Below, one piece after another: positions 24,210 to 32,263 of a stretch of DNA of 43,866 nucleotides (position 1 is its first letter; every line of letters begins with the position of its first letter). Source of the stretch: DASTBU01 sp035711845 (GTDB lineage Bacteria; Acidobacteriota; Vicinamibacteria; Vicinamibacterales; 2-12-FULL-66-21); assembly GCA_035711845.1 (NCBI GenBank), contig DASTBU010000136.1, positions 1 through 43,866 on the forward strand. Reading direction: 5' to 3'. The position numbers and the translations under genes are program-made. Below the pieces are notes generated by a model. It saw only the letters and a list, made by a program, of their open reading frames with translations. It was not told the DNA's origin and searched no databases.

Positions 24210-24674
24210 TCACTCGTCGTGAATGGTGAGCAGCTTGACGACCTCGAATCGCCGGCTGCCGTTCGGCGTGGTCACGGTCACCTCGTCGCCTTCCTCCTTG
24301 TTGAGCAGCGCCCGGCCAATCGGGGAGGCGGTCGAGATCAGCCCGTGCTCGACGTCGGCGTCTTCGGGCATGACCAGCTGATAGACGATCTCCTGGCCAT
24401 TCGGATCCTTGAGATGAACGGTCGAGCCGAATCCCACGCGATCCTTCGGAAGCTTGTCGAGGTTCATCAGAGAGATTTCGCTGACGCGTTTCTTGAGAAG
24501 GCTGATCCTCGATTCCACGAGCCGCTGCCGTTCCTTGGCAGCGTGATACTCCGCGTTTTCCCGCAGGTCGCCAAGCTCCCGTGCGCGCTTGATCTCCTTC
24601 GGCAGCTCCATCTTGAGCTCCCGTTCGAGCTGCTGGATCTCGCCCTCGAACTTCTTCAGAATCTGCGCCTTCAT
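24210..24674 (-). CDS. greA: Transcription elongation factor GreA
   Basis: 154 aa. N-terminal coiled coil with EIKRARELGDLRENAEYHAA, the GreA signature containing the acidic tip that enters the RNA polymerase channel (D and E of GDLRENAEY). The C-terminal FKBP-like domain has GSTVHLKD and SPIGRALLNKEEGDEVTV. It rescues backtracked polymerase by stimulating transcript cleavage. ATG at 24674 lies 7 nt after a -10-like TACCAT on the minus strand and lacks a Shine-Dalgarno, so a nearly leaderless message is likely. Divergent from trmH; followed by the patatin-like gene. Confidence 0.96.
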   Translation of the reverse strand: MKAQILKKFEGEIQQLERELKMELPKEIKRARELGDLRENAEYHAAKERQRLVESRISLLKKRVSEISLMNLDKLPKDRVGFGSTVHLKDPNGQEIVYQLVMPEDADVEHGLISTASPIGRALLNKEEGDEVTVTTPNGSRRFEVVKLLTIHDE

Positions 24675-24681
24675 CGGGACG

Positions 24682-24744
24682 ATGGTAGCACGATCGCATG
24701 CGACGAAACGCCGGGCCGGAGGCCTCCCGCACGCGGCGTACAAT
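24682..24744. promoter_or_regulatory. Divergent promoter region greA / trmH
   Basis: On the plus strand TACAAT (24739-24744) ends exactly 6 nt before the GTG of trmH. On the minus strand TACCAT (24687 down to 24682) ends 7 nt before the ATG of greA. Both fit -10 elements that would start transcription at or within a base or two of the start codon. -35 hexamers are not convincing. Confidence 0.5.
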
Positions 24745-24750
24745 ACGACG

Positions 24751-25542
24751 GTGGAACGCATTTCGAGCCGGCAGAACGCGGTCGTGAAACGTTTTCGCGC
24801 GTTGATCCGCGCAGGCTCGATCGACGATGAGGTGCTCCTCGACGGTGTGCACCTGCTCGAGGAGGCGCTCTCGGCCGGCATGCGGATCGAGGTCGCGGCA
24901 TTCGCGGAGCCGCTGATCTCTGGCCCGCTCGCCGCGCTGGCGGCGCGAACCGAGGCCGTCCACGCCAGGACCATCGCCGTGCCGCAAGAGGTGCTCACCA
25001 CCATCGGCCCGGTGCGGCACCCGTCCGGCGTCGTCGCGATCGCGCAGCTTCGCCGCCGAGCACTCGACGAGGCGCTCGCCGGTGAGCGGCCGCTCGTCGT
25101 GATCCTCCACCAGGTCCAGGACCCTGGCAACGTGGGCGCAGTCGTCCGCGCCGCCGAAGCGTGCGGCGCAACCGGCGTCGTCACGACGAGCGGGACCGCC
25201 GATCCGTATGGGTGGAAGTCGCTCCGCGGCGCGATGGGCAGCGCGTTCAGACTGCCTATCGCGACAGGGATATCACCCGGTCGGCTCGGCACTGCGCTCG
25301 ACGCTCGGGGTATTTCCCTCATGGCCGCCGTGCCGCGGGACGGCACGCCATTGCCGGAAGCCGATCTCACCGGCCCGGCAGCGATCCTGCTGGGCGGCGA
25401 AGGCGCCGGCCTGCCGCCCGAGGTCGTGGCCGATGCCCACGCGCGCCTCACGATTCCGATGAAGGCGCCCGTCGAGTCGCTGAACGTCGCCATCGCCGCA
25501 TCCCTTATCCTGTACGAAGCCGCGCGACAGCGCTGCAACTGA
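24751..25542 (+). CDS. TrmH/SpoU-family RNA 2'-O-methyltransferase
   Basis: 263 aa. N-terminal substrate-binding domain (ISSRQNAVVKRFRAL, VLLDGVHLLEEALSAG), then the SPOUT domain with the three family motifs: HQVQDPGNVGAVVRAAEACG, ILLGGEGAGLPPEVV and IPMKAPVESLNVAIAASLIL. It methylates a ribose in rRNA or tRNA using S-adenosylmethionine; RlmB or TsnR-like rRNA targets are most probable. Start GTG at 24751 has no ribosome site but a -10 six bases before it. rarA follows after 7 bp. Confidence 0.92.
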   Translation: MERISSRQNAVVKRFRALIRAGSIDDEVLLDGVHLLEEALSAGMRIEVAAFAEPLISGPLAALAARTEAVHARTIAVPQEVLTTIGPVRHPSGVVAIAQLRRRALDEALAGERPLVVILHQVQDPGNVGAVVRAAEACGATGVVTTSGTADPYGWKSLRGAMGSAFRLPIATGISPGRLGTALDARGISLMAAVPRDGTPLPEADLTGPAAILLGGEGAGLPPEVVADAHARLTIPMKAPVESLNVAIAASLILYEAARQRCN

Positions 25543-25549
25543 AGGCCAC

Positions 25550-26875
25550 ATGTCTCTTTTCGACGACCCGGAACCGGAAGCAACCATCCCCGCCACATCC
25601 CCGCTGGCCGAACGCATGCGGCCGCGCACGCTCGACGAATTCGTGGGACAGGATGCGCTGCTCGCTCCCGGACGGCCGTTGCGCCAGGCGATCGAGCAGG
25701 ACCGCCTGCAGTCGCTGATTCTCTGGGGTCCTCCAGGAACCGGCAAGACAACGCTCGCCCGTCTCGTCGCCAGGGTCACCCGCGCCCAGTTCACCTCGTT
25801 CAGCGCGGTGCTCTCGGGCATCAAGGAGATCCGGACCGTGATGGCCGAAGCGGAGGAGGCGCGGCGTCGGCGCGGACGGAGGACCCTGCTCTTCGTGGAC
25901 GAGATCCACCGCTTCAACAAGGCGCAACAGGACGCGTTCCTGCCGCGTGTCGAGGCGGGCGACATCGTGCTGATCGGCGCGACCACGGAGAACCCGTCCT
26001 TCGAGGTGAACTCCGCGCTGTTGTCGCGGTCCAAGGTGTACGTGCTTCAGCCACTCGGTCCGGAGGCGATCGTGACCATCCTGCGCCGGGCCCTCTCGGA
26101 CGCCGAGCGGGGACTCGGAGCGATGAACCTCGGCGTCGAGGAAGAAGCGCTCGCGGCCATCGCGCGCTATGCCAACGGGGACGCTCGCGTTGCGCTGAAC
26201 CTCATCGAGATGGCGTCGGGGGCGGCCGCGGGCTCCGGGCGGATCGACGCGGCGATGATTGCGGACCTGGCGCAGAACCGGGCGCTGCTGTACGACAAGT
26301 CCGGCGAGGAACACTACAACCTGATCTCGGCGCTGCACAAATCCATGCGTAACAGCGATCCGGACGCCTCCGTGTACTGGCTGGCTCGCATGCTCGAAGC
26401 CGGCGAGGACCCGCTCTATGTCGCCAGGCGCCTGGTGAGGTTCGCCTCGGAAGACGTCGGGAACGCCGACCCCCAGGCGCTGGCGATCGCGGTCGCGGCC
26501 AAGGACGCCGTTCACTTCATCGGCATGCCCGAAGGCAATACCGCACTGGCCCAGGCCGTCATCTACCTGGCGACCACACCGAAGAGCAACGCGGTGTACA
26601 CCGCGTACCTGCAGGCAGCGGAGGCGGCCGCCAGCGAGATTGCCGAACCCGTGCCGCTGCACCTGCGGAATGCCCCTACGCGCCTGATGAAACAGCTCGA
26701 ATACGGAAAGGGGTACAAGTACGCCCACGACGAACCGGAGGGTATAGCGGAAATGGAATGCCTGCCCCCTGCGCACCGCGGGCGGAAGTTCTACCGGCCC
26801 ACGAACCGGGGCCGCGAGGCAGCGGTCAGAAAGTGGATGGAGGAGAAAGTTAGAAGGCTGAAGGCTGAAGGCTGA
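25550..26875 (+). CDS. rarA: Replication-associated recombination protein A (AAA+ ATPase)
   Basis: MgsA/RarA clamp-loader-like ATPase acting at stalled replication forks. Walker A GPPGTGKT near residues 60-67, Walker B LLFVDEIHRFNKAQQD, sensor 1 GATTENPSFEVN, and the C-terminal tetramerisation region (EEHYNLISALHKSMRNSDPD, LARMLEAGEDPLYVARRL, FASEDVGNADPQAL). ATG at 25550 has GAAGG four bases upstream, overlapping the trmH stop. The last residues (RLKAEG) and the TGA are encoded by GAAGGCT repeat units, so the C-terminus has been rewritten by the array. Confidence 0.96.
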   Translation: MSLFDDPEPEATIPATSPLAERMRPRTLDEFVGQDALLAPGRPLRQAIEQDRLQSLILWGPPGTGKTTLARLVARVTRAQFTSFSAVLSGIKEIRTVMAEAEEARRRRGRRTLLFVDEIHRFNKAQQDAFLPRVEAGDIVLIGATTENPSFEVNSALLSRSKVYVLQPLGPEAIVTILRRALSDAERGLGAMNLGVEEEALAAIARYANGDARVALNLIEMASGAAAGSGRIDAAMIADLAQNRALLYDKSGEEHYNLISALHKSMRNSDPDASVYWLARMLEAGEDPLYVARRLVRFASEDVGNADPQALAIAVAAKDAVHFIGMPEGNTALAQAVIYLATTPKSNAVYTAYLQAAEAAASEIAEPVPLHLRNAPTRLMKQLEYGKGYKYAHDEPEGIAEMECLPPAHRGRKFYRPTNRGREAAVRKWMEEKVRRLKAEG

Positions 26876-26925
26876 AGGCTGAAGGAACTTCAGCGTTCCA
26901 CCTTCAGCCTTCCACCTCAGCTTTG
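26853..26925. repeat. GAAGGCT heptamer array with inverted arm
   Basis: Four perfect GAAGGCT copies at 26853-26880 and a partial fifth to 26886, then a reverse-complement arm (CTTCAGC, CTTCAGCC, CCTCAGC) to about 26925. It lies between convergent rarA and the protease gene and overlaps both 3' ends. The TGA stops of both genes lie within the array. The inverted arms could form a bidirectional hairpin terminator. Confidence 0.9.
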
Positions 26926-27792
26926 AAGGTGTGCGACCTTCCGGAACATCTCGGTGCGGATGGGCAGGATGAACGAGAACCTGTAATCGCCCTGCATACG
27001 CCCGATCGGGATGCCAACCAGTTCTCCGTCGCGGTTGAGCACGCCTCCGCCGGACACACCCGGGTGCCCGTCCGTGAGGCAGGTGACCAGCTTGTTGGCG
27101 GTCTTCTGCCCCACATAGCCGGTCGAGACGATGATGCCCTTCGAATAATCGTTGCCGAGCCGGAAGATCGGGTCCGCGAAGTCGAACCCGTACGCCAGGT
27201 TGGGTCTCAATGCCGGCAGATCCACCGGCTGCTTCACCTTGATGATGGCCCAGTCGCCCGGATCGACCTCGACTTCGGCATCCCCGGAATCCACCACGCG
27301 CGCGGGAATCAGCTTCCCGTCGTACATCAGCTTGACCGAGACGATGCGGCGCGGATCCGACAGACCTTCCTGGCCGAGCGCGACAACGCCGTGTTTCACG
27401 GTGATGAAGTATCCGTTGCCAAGGTAGCCCGCCGTGCCGTAGCTGCTCGAGCCGCGGTCGTCGTACGAATACAGCTCGACGAAGCTGGAGCGGCTGTCGC
27501 GGAGGAGATCCAGCGGGAGAAGCCCCATCTCGTCCTGCAGCTGCCGCTTGACGTCGGCCACGATCGCCGCGCGGTTGGCTTCGTCCATGGAGTCTGCGGC
27601 CGCCTTGCGGCCGTTGCCCGATGTCCCGGCCGCCTCGGCCAGTGGGCGTTTGAGTTGCGCAATCTCGGCGCGCAGGGCGGCAAGCTGCTCGTCGCTATCG
27701 TTCTGGCGAGCGCCCAGGTAGTTGCCCAGTCCAAAGAAGAGCAGGGCAAAGGCGGAAGCGATGATCGCTGGTAGCGTACGACGCGTGGACAT
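26917..27792 (-). CDS. Exported trypsin-like serine protease
   Basis: 291 aa with an N-terminal signal/anchor helix (LPAIIASAFALLFFGLGNYLG) and a short coiled coil (EQLAALRAEIAQLKRPL). The protease domain has the catalytic triad in order: His in ITVKHGVVALG, Asp in PGDWAIIKV, Ser in GHPGVSGGGVLN. GVSGGG differs from the common GNSGGP but keeps the nucleophile. No PDZ domain is present, unlike DegP. Start ATG at 27792 has GGAG five bases upstream. It has its own good promoter and a leader of about 119 nt. Substrate unknown; envelope quality control or signalling is possible. Confidence 0.85.
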   Translation of the reverse strand: MSTRRTLPAIIASAFALLFFGLGNYLGARQNDSDEQLAALRAEIAQLKRPLAEAAGTSGNGRKAAADSMDEANRAAIVADVKRQLQDEMGLLPLDLLRDSRSSFVELYSYDDRGSSSYGTAGYLGNGYFITVKHGVVALGQEGLSDPRRIVSVKLMYDGKLIPARVVDSGDAEVEVDPGDWAIIKVKQPVDLPALRPNLAYGFDFADPIFRLGNDYSKGIIVSTGYVGQKTANKLVTCLTDGHPGVSGGGVLNRDGELVGIPIGRMQGDYRFSFILPIRTEMFRKVAHLQS

Positions 27793-27911
27793 AGCAACTC
27801 CAAGTTCGGCAGCTAAACCACCCCGCACCAACGGGGCTTACAGCTTTGCGCACTTCCTGAACGGACGTGGCCTTTTCGCTTGGAAAAAAGTTCAGAGCCG
27901 AGTTGCTGGGA
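27793..27911 (-). other. Long structured 5' leader of the protease gene
   Basis: From the predicted start near 27911 to the ATG the leader is about 119 nt. It contains a strong stem GCCCC/GGGG with an 8-nt loop, an AGCT/AGCT pair around it, and an outer GTTC-GG / CC-GAAC pair. The strings CGCAAAGCT and TAGCTGCCGAAC faintly recall the c-di-GMP-I (GEMM) riboswitch, but the GNRA-capped first stem is not in place. I call it a structured leader of unknown class. Confidence 0.4.
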
Positions 27912-27917
27912 TAAAAA

Positions 27918-27946
27918 ACTGTAACGGGAATGCGGGTGACTGTCAA
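27918..27946 (-). promoter_or_regulatory. Sigma-70 type promoter of the protease gene
   Basis: On the minus strand, perfect TTGACA (27946-27941), a 17-bp spacer and TACAGT (27923-27918). One of the best promoters in the window. Confidence 0.7.
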
Positions 27947-28024
27947 GAGTAAATCTTGCGCAGTCAGTCGGTTATGGCTCAGGTGCACACACCGGCACGC
28001 CGATGCATCGCTCCTCACCGGACG

Positions 28025-29638
28025 TCATTCCCGCCGGGTTCCGCCCTCCCGAGGCGGCTTGACGATCGGCGGTGAGGGCGCCGGCGAGTCCGCCGGCGGC
28101 GGCGCTGCAGCACTCGTGCCGCGAACGCCCAGCTGCTCCAGGACGCTGGGGACGTTCAGGCCGAGCGCCTCCATCTGCTGCAACAGGCTGAACACGACGG
28201 CCGGGCTGGTCTTCGCAATCCGGCCGAGGCCGCCGCTGCCGCCATCGGCGTTGCCGTTGCCTTGATCGATGACAACCAGCTTGTCGATGTTGCCGAGCGG
28301 CGACGCTATGGCCCCGAAGATGCCCGTCGACGCCTCGAGGATCGCCGGCATCTTCTCGAGGATGGTCTGGAGCCGCGCCGCGTCGTTGAACTCCTTCCAC
28401 GCCTCGGCCTTTCGGAGAATGGCGGTGGCTTCCGCGACACCCTGGGCCTCGATCGCCTTGGCCTGCGCCAGTCCGATGGCCTCGATCTTCGCCGCCTCGG
28501 CCCGGCCTTCGGCCTCGACCGCGGCCGCACGACCGACGCCCTCCTTCCGCAGCTTCTCCTGCTCCGCTTCTGCCAGCGCAATCAACGCCGCGCGCCGGCC
28601 CTCCGCTTCGAGAATGGCCGACTGCTTGGCCGCTTCGGCGCGCACGACCGCGGCAAGACGATCAGCTTCGGCCGGCTTGATCACCGTCGCCTCGAGCTCC
28701 TTCTGCTTGCGAAGGACCTCCTGTTCCTGAACGGAGATCAATTCCTGCGTGCGCGTCCGCTCGACCCTGACTTCTTCGGCAACTACCGCCTGGCGCGCGG
28801 TGGCCTCCGACAGCGGGCCGGCCTGCTCCGCGCGGGCTTTCTGAGTCTCGACCTCCGCCTGATACTGCGCCTGGCGGATCATGAAGTCGCGCTGTGCCTG
28901 GGCGATCTCGGCATCCGCGATGAACTTGGCCTGTTCGCCCTGCTGCAGCGCCTGCGCGGACTTGATCTTCGCGTCCCGATGCGCTTCGGCTTCGCCGATG
29001 GTCGCATCCCGCTTGACCTCCGCCGTGCGACGCTTCCCGAGCGCGTTGAGATACTCCTCCTCGTCGCTGATCTCCTGAATCGTCAGGACGTCCACGCCGA
29101 TGCCCATCTTCTCGAGATCGACGGTGGCTTCGCTCGTCAACTTCTGAGCGAAGCTCTGACGATCGCTGTTGACCTCCTCGACGGTCAGCGTGCCGAGGAT
29201 CGATCGCAGGTGCCCTTCGAGCGTCTGGAAGATGACCTTCTGCACTTCCACGTGTGTCATCCCGAGAAACCGTTCGGCGGCCGCCTGAAGCGATGTCTCG
29301 TCGCCGCGGATCTTCACGTTGGCGACAGCCTTCACCGATACCGGGACGCCCTTCAACGTGTACGCCCGACGGATCTCCAGCGGGATCGTCATGACGTTCA
29401 GATGCAGGTACTCGACCTTCTCCAGGAGCGGGATGCGCAGCGCGGCGCCGCCCCTGACCATCCGGTAGCCGACGACGCGGCCGTCAGGCAGCTTGCGCCG
29501 GCGTCCGCTCAGGACGGCGACCGCATTCGGTGAGACCTTCAGATAGTTCCGGCTGATCAGCCAGAAGCCGGCGAAAAAGGCGAGCACGACCGCCAGGATC
29601 AGCGGAGCGATCCAGATATTGGTATCCAGGGAGAGCAT
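28025..29638 (-). CDS. Flotillin-type SPFH/band-7 membrane scaffold protein
   Basis: 537 aa. An N-terminal membrane helix (APLILAVVLAFFAGFWLI), an SPFH/PHB domain (about residues 30-190: LSGRRRKLPDGRVVGYRMV, VKAVANVKIRGDE, RSILGTLTVEEV), a long Ala/Glu-rich helical region (about 200-430) with many EAE repeats, and a Pro-rich tail. This is the flotillin/YqiK architecture: oligomeric scaffolds of ordered membrane domains. It lies 14 bp after the NfeD-like gene, the usual NfeD-SPFH pairing (as in yuaF-floT). ATG at 29638 has GAGG six bases upstream. The Pro-rich end (PPPADSPAPSPP) is unusual. Confidence 0.92.
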   Translation of the reverse strand: MLSLDTNIWIAPLILAVVLAFFAGFWLISRNYLKVSPNAVAVLSGRRRKLPDGRVVGYRMVRGGAALRIPLLEKVEYLHLNVMTIPLEIRRAYTLKGVPVSVKAVANVKIRGDETSLQAAAERFLGMTHVEVQKVIFQTLEGHLRSILGTLTVEEVNSDRQSFAQKLTSEATVDLEKMGIGVDVLTIQEISDEEEYLNALGKRRTAEVKRDATIGEAEAHRDAKIKSAQALQQGEQAKFIADAEIAQAQRDFMIRQAQYQAEVETQKARAEQAGPLSEATARQAVVAEEVRVERTRTQELISVQEQEVLRKQKELEATVIKPAEADRLAAVVRAEAAKQSAILEAEGRRAALIALAEAEQEKLRKEGVGRAAAVEAEGRAEAAKIEAIGLAQAKAIEAQGVAEATAILRKAEAWKEFNDAARLQTILEKMPAILEASTGIFGAIASPLGNIDKLVVIDQGNGNADGGSGGLGRIAKTSPAVVFSLLQQMEALGLNVPSVLEQLGVRGTSAAAPPPADSPAPSPPIVKPPREGGTRRE

Positions 29639-29652
29639 AGGGGACCTCGCCT

Positions 29653-30192
29653 TCAGTTCTTCCGAACGATCACGACTTCGCCGAGGACCTCCTCAATCTT
29701 CACGAGCGCGTTTTCCGGAATCGTGCCGTTGTCGCCTGCGCGGGCGACTTTGTCGATCAGTTCTTCGCCCAGGCGGCATCGGATCTGTCCCACGCCGCCT
29801 GAGGGAATCGTCACGACGACCCGCGCCGACTGGCCGACGAGATCGCTCGATCGCAATTCGGACGATGCCTGCTGGCCGTAGAGGAATCGTGCGAAGACGT
29901 AAACGGCGCCGCCAAAGACGAGCCCGCCGGCAAACCCGATCGCCGAAGCCGGAAGCGGGCTCAAGCCGTAGTGTGTCGCGATCGCCCCGAAACCGCCGAA
30001 CGCCGTAATGAAGACACCCATGACCCGGCTGCTGAAAAAGCCGGGCCCGCCATGGTCCAGATCGTGGTCGAGCGCCGCATCGAAATGTTCGAAAACCTCG
30101 CCGAAGAGCAGCGAGATCATCATGAACACGAAGCCGATGCCGGCGATCGCGAGAAAGACAGCGAATGCGTTGCTCGACGAGAAGAAGTCCAT
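29653..30192 (-). CDS. NfeD-like (YuaF-type) membrane protein
   Basis: 179 aa. Two to three membrane helices (FAVFLAIAGIGFVFMMISLL; VMGVFITAFGGFGAIATHYG; AIGFAGGLVFGGAVYVFARF), then a C-terminal OB-fold-like domain (SDLVGQSARVVVTIPSGGVG to VKIEEVLGEVVIVR). This is the short, protease-less NfeD type that partners flotillin. A HDLDHGG histidine/aspartate-rich loop lies between helices. ATG at 30192 follows a clear promoter with a leader of about 11 nt. No Shine-Dalgarno is seen. Confidence 0.88.
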   Translation of the reverse strand: MDFFSSSNAFAVFLAIAGIGFVFMMISLLFGEVFEHFDAALDHDLDHGGPGFFSSRVMGVFITAFGGFGAIATHYGLSPLPASAIGFAGGLVFGGAVYVFARFLYGQQASSELRSSDLVGQSARVVVTIPSGGVGQIRCRLGEELIDKVARAGDNGTIPENALVKIEEVLGEVVIVRKN

Positions 30193-30209
30193 TGGGGCGG
30201 AGCGAGCCC

Positions 30210-30238
30210 ACTCTAGGAGGAACGCGCATCCAAGTCAA
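30210..30238 (-). promoter_or_regulatory. Promoter of the nfeD-flotillin operon
   Basis: TTGACT (30238-30233), 17-bp spacer, TAGAGT (30215-30210) on the minus strand. Predicted start near 30203, about 11 nt before the ATG. Confidence 0.6.
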
Positions 30239-30301
30239 CTCGGCAACGACCCGGGACCGGGGGCGCCGAGCGTCGGCATCAGGCCAGGGCCGCGGCGCCG
30301 C

Positions 30302-32113
30302 TCAGATACGCTGGAAGTTTTTTTCGATCTCGCGGCGGGACATCCGCAGCACCACGGGACGGCCGTGCGGGCAGACGCTCGAGTAGGCGGTGCGGCGCAA
30401 CTCCTGGAGGATGTAGCGCATCTTGTCGAGCGTCAACGGGTAGTTGGCTTTCACGGCCGCATGGCACGCCATGGTCGCCGCGATCCGGCGCAGCGGCTCC
30501 TCGACGCGCGTGCCCCGGTCGAGACCTTCGAGATCGTCGCCTAGCGCCCGAACCACGACTTCGCACTCGGCAGGGTCCAGCAGCGCCGGAACGGCCGAGA
30601 GTCGCAGGCTGCCGCCGCCGAACTCCTCGATCTCGATCCCGAACCGGTCCAGGGTGCCAGCATGGATCGTCAGGGCCTCGCGCTGGGCGGGCGACAACTC
30701 GATGAGAATTGGGCTCAGGAGCCGCTGTCCTTCGAGGCGTCCGGAGGTCAGCTTCTCCATGACCTGCTCGAACAGCACCCGCTCGTGCGCCACGTGCTGA
30801 TCGATCACCGCAATCCCCTCGTCGTCCACGGCAATGATGTACGTGTCGCGGAATTGCCCCAGCGGGATCATCGGCCGGATGTCCTCCGGCGTAATCCCGC
30901 CGGCCAGCGCGGCTCCGGCCGCCGACGCCACGTGGGCCAGCGGCGATACGTCGAGGTCGTGGGCGGAGGGGCCCGCCAGCGATCGCCAGACCGCGTCATG
31001 CTCCAGGGTCCAGCGGCTGCCAACGGTCGCGCCGGAGAGCACGCCGGGGATGCTGCGCGGGCTCGGCTCGTCGGGCCGCGCCGCAAATGGCGTGAACTGC
31101 AGCTCCGGCGCGCGCCCCTGACCGAGGGCCTCGGCCATCGCGCGTCTCAGGACCTCGTGCACGAGCGACTGCTCCAGGAAGCGGACTTCAGCCTTCGTCG
31201 GATGGACGTTGACGTCGACCCGATCCGGCGGGATCTCGACGAAGAGATGGACCTCCGGGCTGCGTTCCTTGATGGTTGCGACGCTGTAGGCTTCGGAGAT
31301 GGCGTGGGCGATCGTGCGATCCTTCACGATGCGGCGGTTCACGAACACGTTCTGCGCCCCGCGGACCGGCCCCTGGTCGCCGAGCGCGGCCACGTAGCCG
31401 TGGATCTTCAGCCCGCCGGCCTCCTTTTGAACCTCGACGAGCTCCGCCCGCTCGCCGAAGAGCTGAAAGAAGCGCTCGCGCAGCCCGGCAGCCGGCGGGC
31501 ACGCCAGCAGCGTGCGGCCCGGGCCCGTGGAGGCGCTGCCGCTCGTCAGCGTGAACCCCACCTCGGGGTAGCCGAGCGCCATCTGCGTCACGAGCCGGGA
31601 GATCTGCGTGGTCTCCGCGGTGTCCGACTTCAGAAACTTCCGCCGCGCCGGCAGATTGTAGAAGAGATCGGCGACCTCGAGGCACGTGCCTTCGGGAACG
31701 CCCACGTCACGCTCGGAGGCGATCGTGCCGCCGTTGACGCGGATTTCGGTGCCGGCCGCACTTCCGCGCGCGCGCGTGCGCAGCGTGAAGTGCGAGACCG
31801 ATGCGATGCTCGGCAACGCCTCGCCGCGGAAGCCGAGGGTGCGGATGGCTGCGAGATCCTCGGCGCTCGCAATCTTGCTCGTCGCGTGGCGCTCGACAGC
31901 CAGCCGTGCGTCTTCCGCCTCCATGCCGTCCCCGTCGTCCTCCACGCGGATCAGCTTCTTCCCGCCGAGCTCCACCGCGATCGCGATCCGCCGGGCGTGA
32001 GCGTCGAGCGCATTTTCGACCAGCTCCTTCACGACCGACGCCGGACGTTCGACGACCTCGCCGGCGGCGATCTGGTTGGCGAGGTGGAGTGGCAGGCGAT
32101 GGATACGGGACAT
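30302..32113 (-). CDS. mutL: DNA mismatch repair protein MutL
   Basis: 603 aa. GHKL ATPase domain with IAAGEVVERPASVVKELVEN, DDGDGM and TLGFRGEALPSIASV. The C-terminal domain has DQHVAHERVLFE (matching the endonuclease motif DQHAxxExxxxE, with one Ala to Val change), ACHAAVKAN and CPHGRP, so it is probably the nicking-type MutL found in bacteria without MutH. No mutS is adjacent. ATG at 32113 is 8 bp from the CCAGTTT heptamer array, which forms its upstream region; no ribosome site or promoter is obvious there. Confidence 0.96.
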   Translation of the reverse strand: MSRIHRLPLHLANQIAAGEVVERPASVVKELVENALDAHARRIAIAVELGGKKLIRVEDDGDGMEAEDARLAVERHATSKIASAEDLAAIRTLGFRGEALPSIASVSHFTLRTRARGSAAGTEIRVNGGTIASERDVGVPEGTCLEVADLFYNLPARRKFLKSDTAETTQISRLVTQMALGYPEVGFTLTSGSASTGPGRTLLACPPAAGLRERFFQLFGERAELVEVQKEAGGLKIHGYVAALGDQGPVRGAQNVFVNRRIVKDRTIAHAISEAYSVATIKERSPEVHLFVEIPPDRVDVNVHPTKAEVRFLEQSLVHEVLRRAMAEALGQGRAPELQFTPFAARPDEPSPRSIPGVLSGATVGSRWTLEHDAVWRSLAGPSAHDLDVSPLAHVASAAGAALAGGITPEDIRPMIPLGQFRDTYIIAVDDEGIAVIDQHVAHERVLFEQVMEKLTSGRLEGQRLLSPILIELSPAQREALTIHAGTLDRFGIEIEEFGGGSLRLSAVPALLDPAECEVVVRALGDDLEGLDRGTRVEEPLRRIAATMACHAAVKANYPLTLDKMRYILQELRRTAYSSVCPHGRPVVLRMSRREIEKNFQRI

Positions 32114-32120
32114 GAAGGCG

Positions 32121-32262
32121 TCAGTTACCAGTTTCCAGTTTCCAGTTCCCAGTTTCCAGTTTCCAGTTTCCAGTTCTCAGTTTCCAGTTCCCAGTTTCCA
32201 GTTCGCCCCCTCAGCTGCCAGCTCCACTAACCGGCAACTGGGAACTGGAAACTGAGAACTGT
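32121..32262. repeat. CCAGTTT heptamer array with inverted arm
   Basis: Twelve in-register heptamers at 32121-32204 (TCAGTTA, then CCAGTTT and CCAGTTC types, one TCAGTTT), a 29-bp spacer, then four reverse-complement heptamers at 32234-32261 (GCAACTG, GGAACTG, GAAACTG, AGAACTG). It fills the space between the mutL start and the corA stop almost exactly. The short arm can pair with four units of the long arm. Confidence 0.92.
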
Positions 32263-32263
32263 A

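Noticed and set aside
27793..27911. A confident c-di-GMP-I riboswitch
   Set aside because: The GNRA-capped first helix and the usual GGGACGCAAAGC junction are not found in the expected order; only short strings match.
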